In this document: one piece after another, positions 58,745-64,000 of the stretch
Numbering within the stretch: position 1 is the first letter of the stretch
Layout of the letters: every line of letters begins with the position of its first letter
Assembly: GCA_965221555.1 (NCBI GenBank)
Contig: OZ244895.1
Coordinates: 1,922,001 to 1,986,000, forward strand
Length of the DNA stretch: 64,000 bases
Direction: 5' to 3'
Source: JAJEAD01 sp965221555
Lineage (GTDB): Bacteria > Pseudomonadota > Gammaproteobacteria > HK1
Translations under genes and position numbers: made by a program
Notes under the pieces: generated by a model
Told to the model about the DNA's origin: nothing
The model's input: only the letters and a program-made list of their open reading frames with translations
The model's database searches: none

Positions 58745-58822
58745 GTCCCCATCGTCTAGTCAGGTCCAGGACACCACCCTTTCAAGGTGGCGACACGGGT
58801 TCGAATCCCGTTGGGGACGCCA
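58745..58822 (+). tRNA. tRNA-Glu(UUC)
   Basis: 78 nt with encoded CCA. Acceptor GTCCCCA/TGGGGAC, anticodon stem CCACC/GGTGG with loop CTTTCAA giving TTC, T arm ACGGG-TTCGAAT-CCCGT. It sits 48 nt after tRNA-Ala and is probably co-transcribed; its synthetase gene gltX is immediately upstream. Confidence 0.97.
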
Positions 58823-59075
58823 ACCCCGAGCCCGGCCGTACCCCTTCATCCGTCTAACCCGGTGGTTGGGCGTCATGCCGGAACGGCGCAGTGGCGCGGC
58901 GGCCTTGCTCCAGGCCACCAATCTCATTCGTTCCTGTCGATCGGTCCGAAACACGCGGCCAGGCTCGATCCTGAGTATCGGCGCTCAGGCAAGTCTCGAT
59001 TACCCGGAACCGAGTGCCTTTGCCGCCCGGGGCTTTGTCGGCGAATGGAGGTCGGCATCTTCTCCAGACCGGAAC

Positions 59076-62000
59076 TCAGAAGCGCACGTGGAGATCGAGG
59101 CCGATGCGGGTGTCCGGGTTGCTGATGGCACGGTGTTCGCCGCTGAGTTTGACCGCGAGGCCTGCGGGGCTGGTAAAGGCGATGCCGAGACGGTAGCGGT
59201 CGGCGTCGTCGCGATCGCCGGCGAGCTGTATCTCGGCGAAAGGCGTCAACAGTCCACCGGAATTCGCGAAGCCGTAGCCCGCTCGTGCCGTCAGGGACGG
59301 GTTCCAAGGGTTGCGGTCGATAAAGTGGTCATCTTCGAACAAGCGCTCGCGCATCAGCACGCCGTCCTGCGGTGACCCCCAGGTCGGGCCGAGCGCGAGC
59401 GAGAAGCCGCGCCCGTTGTCGCCCGGCATCAGCCGTGCTTCGAGGCTTGCGCCCCATTCCCGCACGCCGCTTTCCGAATGCAGCGCCAACCAGTGGCCAC
59501 TGGCGTTCAGGCTGAAGCGCGTTCTGGGTGCGGACAGGCGCGCACCAGTCGAAAGCTCCGCGCCAGTTCCCGTGATCCCATCCCCGCCATCACGGCGGAG
59601 CGCCAGCGCAACTCGCGGTTGCAACGTCCAGCCCGAAGCGGTCAGCGCAAGCCCGTCATGTTCGGCCTCCACGCCGCCGCGCAAGCGCCAACTGGTCGCC
59701 TTGAGGTCCCCGATTGAGGCTACCGGAGATCCGTCCGTCCAGAACTCCGCCAAACTCACCGCGCCAGTGGTGGCGAGCGTGAAGCGGCCATGGCGCGCCA
59801 CGGGCAGTCGCCCGCCCACTGACGCCGCCACCATGTCGAGATCCGCTCGCTCGGCCTGCCGGTCCGCCGGGTGGTGCTCCACTTCGCCGCGTCCGACGCC
59901 CAGCACCAGTTGCGCCTCACCGCCACTGTGCATCGTCATCTGCAGATAGGGCCAGATGGAGGTCAGCGCAGTTTCCAGGCGGCCCTGGTTCTCTTCGGTG
60001 CTGTAGTCGGTCTCGCTGGTGCCTCGCGAGATCGCGAGGCCGGTCAGAAACCGCTCACTCAGCCGGGCATCAAGCCCCAGCCAGCCTGCGCGCAGAGAGC
60101 CGTCATAACGCCCCTTTTCCACCGGCCCCTCGAATTGCCGCCAGTCACCCCGTCCCCAGACCGTCCAGGACGGATCGCCGCCGATGTTTGCGTCCGATGT
60201 GCCCAGTGGCAGGGTGAAGGCGCTGCCACTCAGGAGCGCCGCATCGCTCACCGTCGCGTCACTCCGCAGCCCAGTCGGATCCGCGGCCGGCGTCAAGTCC
60301 CCTGGACGCCTCTCGGCAAGTGCCTCGGGGCTATGCGCGCCGCGCACCGGCCAACCGGCAATCGAGAGTGCCGACGCGCCCGGCGCCGCGTCGAAGCGCA
60401 TGCCGATCACATCCACCGCTCCATCCAGGGCCGACCGCGCCACACCGGAAACCAATGACCTCATCAGCCGTCGCTCCTGCTCCGGCGCTGCGTCTTCCGC
60501 CACATCGGTTACTGTGATCGAGGCCGATGCGCTCGCCTCGTTATCTTCCGCGTCGGTTGCGGTTAGCGTGAACTGGTAGACATTGTTACCGTCGGCGTCA
60601 ACCGGCGTCTCGAAGTCGCGTGCCGCCATTGAGACAGTAGCCTCGTTATCGGCAGCTTCGGAGAGCGCAAACAGGCTTGCGTCCGCCCCGGAGAGCGCCC
60701 AGGCCACCGCGTCCACCGGTTCATCCCCCGAAAGCGTCACCATGACGCTGTAGGACTGGTTCTCGGGCAGCTCCACATCTTCGAGACCGGCCAGATCGAA
60801 GATCACCTCGTCGTCAGTAATCGTCAGGGCGAGATCTGACGGGTCCGTCACCCCTTGCTTGTTGCTTGCCGTCGCCTCGATGGTGATGGTCTTGTGAGGC
60901 GCATCGACGTCGTTGTCGTTGGCGGCAATCGTCACCACGCCACTGCTCGTTGTCTCGCCGGCCGCGATAGTCAGCGTTCTTTCGCCAAGCGTGAAGTCCG
61001 CTGCAACCGCCGGGGGAACCGGTGTGGCCGAGACCGTGACTGTGGTTTTCTCACTCGACGGGTAGTCGAGCGCCGCCGTCACCTCCGCCTTGCCGCCATC
61101 CTCTCTGATTGACGACTCTGACAGCGCCAGCGTTACCGTCGGCGCCTCCTCGTCGTCGACAATGGTCAGCGTTTTAGCGGCGGGCGCCAGGACTCCCTGG
61201 GTATTGGTAACTCTCGTCTTGATGGTAATGGCCTTGTCGGGCGCATCGATGTCGTTGTCGTTGGCGATAACCTTCACCGTGCCACTGCTCGACTCTGCGC
61301 CGGCTGCGATGGTCAACCTCCTGTTGGAAGTCAATCTGAAGTCGCCTGCCACCGCCGGCGACACCGGAGTGGCCGAGACCGTTATTGTGGTCGTCGCACT
61401 CGACGGGCGATCCAGCATTGCGCTCACCGCGGTCTCACCCGCCTTCTCCGAGATTGAGGTACTCGACAGCAACAGCGTTATCACTGGCTTGTCAGTGATG
61501 ATCAGCGTCACATCCTGCGGATCCGTCACCCCATGTTGATTACTGGCCGAACCCGAGACGGCAACCGTCTTGTCGGGATCATCGGTGTCACTGTCAATGG
61601 CGCTAATGGTAACTACGCCCTTGCTCGACCTTTCACCGGCTGCGATGGTCAGCGTCCTGTTGGAAGTCAGGCTGAAGTCTCCTCCAACCGTTGGGGGTAC
61701 CGGAGTGGCCGAGATGGTTACTGCGGTAACCTCGCTCGACGGGTGACTCAGTGTCGCTGTAACCGTAGACTTGCCACCCTTTTCCGGTATTGGAGTTTTT
61801 GACAATTCCAGCGTCACTGTTGGCGTGTCCTCGTCATCAAGGATGGCAAAGCTCACGGCTCCTGGACCGTACACACCTTGAGAATTGCTGGCTGAACCCA
61901 ATACAGTCACTACATTGTCGGGCGCGTCGACATCGTTGTCGTTTGCGACCAGCAGCACGAAGCCGTTGCTCTTCTTCTTACCCGGCGGAATGGTAAGCGT

Positions 62001-64000
62001 TGCACCGGTACCGTAAATCACATCGCCTGATTCTCCCGATGAGACCGCAATCGTGACCGTCACAGTCGTTGCTTCGCTTGAAGGGTGGCTCAGATTTGCC
62101 GACACCGCAGCCTGACCACCATTCTCCTCGATCACCCATCTTCCGTCCTCCAAGACTGATATTCCCCCCAGCACCAAGGTCATAGCAGGCGCATCCTCGT
62201 CGTCCTCGATGGTCAGGATCAGATCCTCGGGATCGGTCACGCCATCTCGATTACTCGCCGAGCCCGAAACGGTCAGCGTCTTGTCGGGAGCGTCGGTGTC
62301 GTTGTCAATGGCGGAGATTGTCACCGTGCCGCTGCTAGACTCCTCACCGGCCGCAATGGTAAGCGTGGTGCCGGTGACCACAAAATCCTCCGCAACTGCG
62401 GGTGAGTCTGGCTCCACCGAGACGGTGACGGTGGTTATCTCGCTTGAGGGATAGTCAAGACTCGCTGTTACGGTGGCCTTACCTCCCTTTTCCGTAATGG
62501 AGGAATTGGACAGCGCAAGCGTTACGTGGGGCTTGTCAGTGATAGTAAGTGTTACATCCTCCGGTTCAGTCACACCTTGCGTATTGCTTGCCGAACCCGA
62601 TATGACTATTGTTTTGTCGTCTTCCTCGACGTCGTTGTCATTGGCAGTGATCGTTACTGAACCACTGCTTGATGTTTCTCCGGCCTCAATGGTCAGCGTG
62701 GTGTCACTGAGTGTAAAGTCGTCCGCAACCGCCGGTGAAACCGGATCAGTTGATACTTCAATCGTGGTTGTCTCACTTGACGGATGGTTAAGGCTTGCCG
62801 TGATCGTCGACTCGCCTTCCTTTTCAGGAATCCGAGTCTCAGATAGCTTCAGTGAGACAATCGGCGCGTCTTCATCGTCAGTAATGGTGAGCGTTACATC
62901 CTTTGGGTCCAGATCAGTTTGTGTGTCGCCTGTTTTACCTGAAATTATCACCATCTTGTCGGGAGCGTCTGTGTCGTTATCGATGGCCGCTAAATATAAT
63001 GATTCCCCGAAGTGTTCATGAGCTGGGATTGTCAATGTACTGCCAGACAGAGTATAGTCCTTGGTCTCAGCTGGAGATACCGGCGTGGCCTTGATAGTAA
63101 CATTTCTTGCATCCGGCAATACCGAGGTTTGGACTACATCTATATAAGTACCGCCACCGTCCTCGCTAATAGTAGTGTTTCTAAGACTGAAAAACAACTT
63201 TGGAGGTTCGTCATCATCAATAAAGAAATCATACATTGATCTTCCTAATTGATTCCCGTCATTTATATTCATAGCAAGAGCAGTCACTAAAAGAACCCAA
63301 TCACCATCTGAAATATTGTTATCAATAAGCGAAATTATTTTAAATGTATTTTCCATGTAAATATAACAATGATCCCCCTTGGGGATTGTAATCTCGGATT
63401 GGTGCCAAGCAATTTTTTCTTCAATTGTTCCTATGTCCAACAAGCCATAGACCGCTGGATGAATCGATGCAGATAAAGAAATTTTGTAAGGCTCTTCTCT
63501 TGGTAAACAATCCAAATTTACATCATCTGGATTAGGCGGTGAGGACAATGTCAGAAATATTGAGTTGTCATTTTCTGGTATACCGAAAGGGTGAGAATAC
63601 GAATCAGCAAACATATCTATGTCAATAGGAAATCTTTCAGGAACTGTGGCTGTGACAACATCAGATGATACTCCAAAGATAGGTTGAGTTTCAGGTCCAG
63701 ATACAGCTCTGATCTGAAAGAAGAACTGATCTCCCAAAGCAGAATCGAAGATTTCCATAAAATGAGTGCCAGAGGTATTGTGGAAGATATCAGAATCATC
63801 AATCCAAGTATCCGGATCCGAGAAGTTACTTCCTTTCTTATAACGAACTTGATATCTAGTGATATCATTGCCGAATGAAGTATCCCAATTTAATCTGAAG
63901 TTAACCCCACGATGACCTCCCATTGGATAATAGGCGGTCACAGAAAAGTTTTTTGGTTTAGATGGTACAGTTTTGTATGCGGAATTGTAGGAAGCGGAGC
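59076..64000 (-). CDS. Giant Calx-beta repeat surface protein with C-terminal beta-barrel (5' end outside the window)
   Basis: At least 1,641 residues; the frame stays open to position 64000, so the signal peptide and start are missing. In order: a fibronectin-like segment (SKPKNFSVTAYYP, ITRYQVRYKKGS), an unassigned AT-rich region, seven Calx-beta repeats of about 114 residues (roughly 63206 down to 60805, each with a TLTIPAG or TLTIAAGE core, an AIDNDTDAPDK-like turn and an LTITDDE end), then a cadherin-like domain (ENQSYSVMVTLSG ... ASASITVTDV, about 60.5-60.8 kb). A final region of about 450 residues resembles an autotransporter-type beta-barrel (WTVWGRGDWRQFEG, LGLDARLSERFLTGLAISRG, FSLALGPTWGSPQDG) and ends in HVRF with terminal Phe. 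It is a probable outer-membrane adhesin binding Ca2+. GC content falls from about two thirds in the barrel to about a quarter in places near 63.3 kb. Confidence 0.85.
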   Translation of the reverse strand, partial: SASYNSAYKTVPSKPKNFSVTAYYPMGGHRGVNFRLNWDTSFGNDITRYQVRYKKGSNFSDPDTWIDDSDIFHNTSGTHFMEIFDSALGDQFFFQIRAVSGPETQPIFGVSSDVVTATVPERFPIDIDMFADSYSHPFGIPENDNSIFLTLSSPPNPDDVNLDCLPREEPYKISLSASIHPAVYGLLDIGTIEEKIAWHQSEITIPKGDHCYIYMENTFKIISLIDNNISDGDWVLLVTALAMNINDGNQLGRSMYDFFIDDDEPPKLFFSLRNTTISEDGGGTYIDVVQTSVLPDARNVTIKATPVSPAETKDYTLSGSTLTIPAHEHFGESLYLAAIDNDTDAPDKMVIISGKTGDTQTDLDPKDVTLTITDDEDAPIVSLKLSETRIPEKEGESTITASLNHPSSETTTIEVSTDPVSPAVADDFTLSDTTLTIEAGETSSSGSVTITANDNDVEEDDKTIVISGSASNTQGVTEPEDVTLTITDKPHVTLALSNSSITEKGGKATVTASLDYPSSEITTVTVSVEPDSPAVAEDFVVTGTTLTIAAGEESSSGTVTISAIDNDTDAPDKTLTVSGSASNRDGVTDPEDLILTIEDDEDAPAMTLVLGGISVLEDGRWVIEENGGQAAVSANLSHPSSEATTVTVTIAVSSGESGDVIYGTGATLTIPPGKKKSNGFVLLVANDNDVDAPDNVVTVLGSASNSQGVYGPGAVSFAILDDEDTPTVTLELSKTPIPEKGGKSTVTATLSHPSSEVTAVTISATPVPPTVGGDFSLTSNRTLTIAAGERSSKGVVTISAIDSDTDDPDKTVAVSGSASNQHGVTDPQDVTLIITDKPVITLLLSSTSISEKAGETAVSAMLDRPSSATTTITVSATPVSPAVAGDFRLTSNRRLTIAAGAESSSGTVKVIANDNDIDAPDKAITIKTRVTNTQGVLAPAAKTLTIVDDEEAPTVTLALSESSIREDGGKAEVTAALDYPSSEKTTVTVSATPVPPAVAADFTLGERTLTIAAGETTSSGVVTIAANDNDVDAPHKTITIEATASNKQGVTDPSDLALTITDDEVIFDLAGLEDVELPENQSYSVMVTLSGDEPVDAVAWALSGADASLFALSEAADNEATVSMAARDFETPVDADGNNVYQFTLTATDAEDNEASASASITVTDVAEDAAPEQERRLMRSLVSGVARSALDGAVDVIGMRFDAAPGASALSIAGWPVRGAHSPEALAERRPGDLTPAADPTGLRSDATVSDAALLSGSAFTLPLGTSDANIGGDPSWTVWGRGDWRQFEGPVEKGRYDGSLRAGWLGLDARLSERFLTGLAISRGTSETDYSTEENQGRLETALTSIWPYLQMTMHSGGEAQLVLGVGRGEVEHHPADRQAERADLDMVAASVGGRLPVARHGRFTLATTGAVSLAEFWTDGSPVASIGDLKATSWRLRGGVEAEHDGLALTASGWTLQPRVALALRRDGGDGITGTGAELSTGARLSAPRTRFSLNASGHWLALHSESGVREWGASLEARLMPGDNGRGFSLALGPTWGSPQDGVLMRERLFEDDHFIDRNPWNPSLTARAGYGFANSGGLLTPFAEIQLAGDRDDADRYRLGIAFTSPAGLAVKLSGEHRAISNPDTRIGLDLHVRF
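60805..63206 (-). repeat. Seven tandem Calx-beta repeats inside the surface-protein gene
   Basis: Seven units of about 340 bp. Recurring protein strings: HPSSE or YPSSE-TTxTVS, TxxPVSPAVAxDFxL, LTIxAGExSSSGxVTI, AxDNDxDAPDK, SGSASNxxGVTDPxD, TLTITDDE. Units 2, 3, 5, 6 and 7 are closest to each other; unit 1 (nearest the N-terminus) and unit 4 (with an EDGRWVIEENGG insert) are the most diverged. The number may vary between strains by recombination. Confidence 0.85.

Noticed and set aside
59871..62454. Repeated sequence considered as a CRISPR or DNA-level repeat array
   Set aside because: The period is about 340 bp, in frame and encodes Calx-beta domains; units differ at the DNA level and have no spacers.

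Overview
This window is a high-GC bacterial chromosome segment, most likely from a gammaproteobacterium with a marine or host-associated life style. The order recA-recX-alaS-lysC-csrA-tRNA-Ser(GCU), followed by tRNA-Arg(ACG), matches the E. coli recA/alaS/csrA/serV/argV neighbourhood with an aspartokinase inserted. RNase T and a MaoP/DUF413 protein are also typical of Gammaproteobacteria. Three complete TRAP transporters, a HisD-type sulfopropanediol-dehydrogenase candidate, a CO-dehydrogenase-like molybdoenzyme and a PhoX phosphatase suggest use of dissolved organic acids, sulfonates and phosphoesters. No transposase, integrase, CRISPR array or rRNA was seen.

Layout. 1-18.4 kb is housekeeping: pyruvate dehydrogenase (aceF start, aceE) on the minus strand, then rnt, lipA, an ElyC/YdcF-like membrane protein, xseA (minus), guaB-guaA-tadA, recA-recX-alaS-lysC-csrA, tRNA-Ser, a small coiled-coil ORF, tRNA-Arg and maoP. 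18.5-30.8 kb holds TRAP operon 1 (with an amidase-fold protein lacking its catalytic residues and a small membrane protein), a minus-strand alpha/beta hydrolase, and TRAP operon 2 (oversized DctQ and DctM, with a PLP enzyme). 30.9-41 kb is mixed: an ExoX-like exonuclease, a tandem pair of repeat elements, an amidinotransferase-fold enzyme (minus), a luciferase-like monooxygenase plus an orphan molybdenum hydroxylase large subunit, an agmatinase-family enzyme (minus), dksA, sufE (minus) and pyrC (minus). 41.4-46.9 kb is TRAP operon 3 with a HisD/HpsN-like dehydrogenase and an SDR, a candidate diol-sulfonate catabolic locus. 47.1-50.7 kb is scpA-scpB-rluB, tRNA-Val and a GNAT enzyme. 50.7-57 kb holds a quinol nitric oxide reductase, a PhoX-like phosphatase and a divergent urocanase. 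57.1-58.8 kb is gltX with tRNA-Ala and tRNA-Glu. From 59.1 kb to the right edge, and beyond it, runs a giant minus-strand surface protein with seven Calx-beta repeats and a C-terminal beta-barrel.

The most unusual signals are: (1) strong GC hairpins at the same place, between dctP and dctQ, in all three TRAP operons; (2) an intact amidase-signature protein with Lys, cis-Ser and Ser all replaced, encoded inside a TRAP operon; (3) a roughly 165-bp repeat with 13-bp terminal inverted repeats, present as a tandem pair plus a diverged copy 15 kb away; (4) recX apparently starting at CTG inside the recA stop; (5) a TRAP + HpsN-like + SDR locus; (6) a steep base-composition change inside the Calx-beta gene; (7) a DctM with a roughly 320-residue non-membrane C-terminal extension; and (8) a urocanase paralogue with altered substrate/NAD motifs.

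Starts were chosen by homology, Shine-Dalgarno (SD) match and overlap with neighbours. All functions are read from motifs by eye; no database search was possible.
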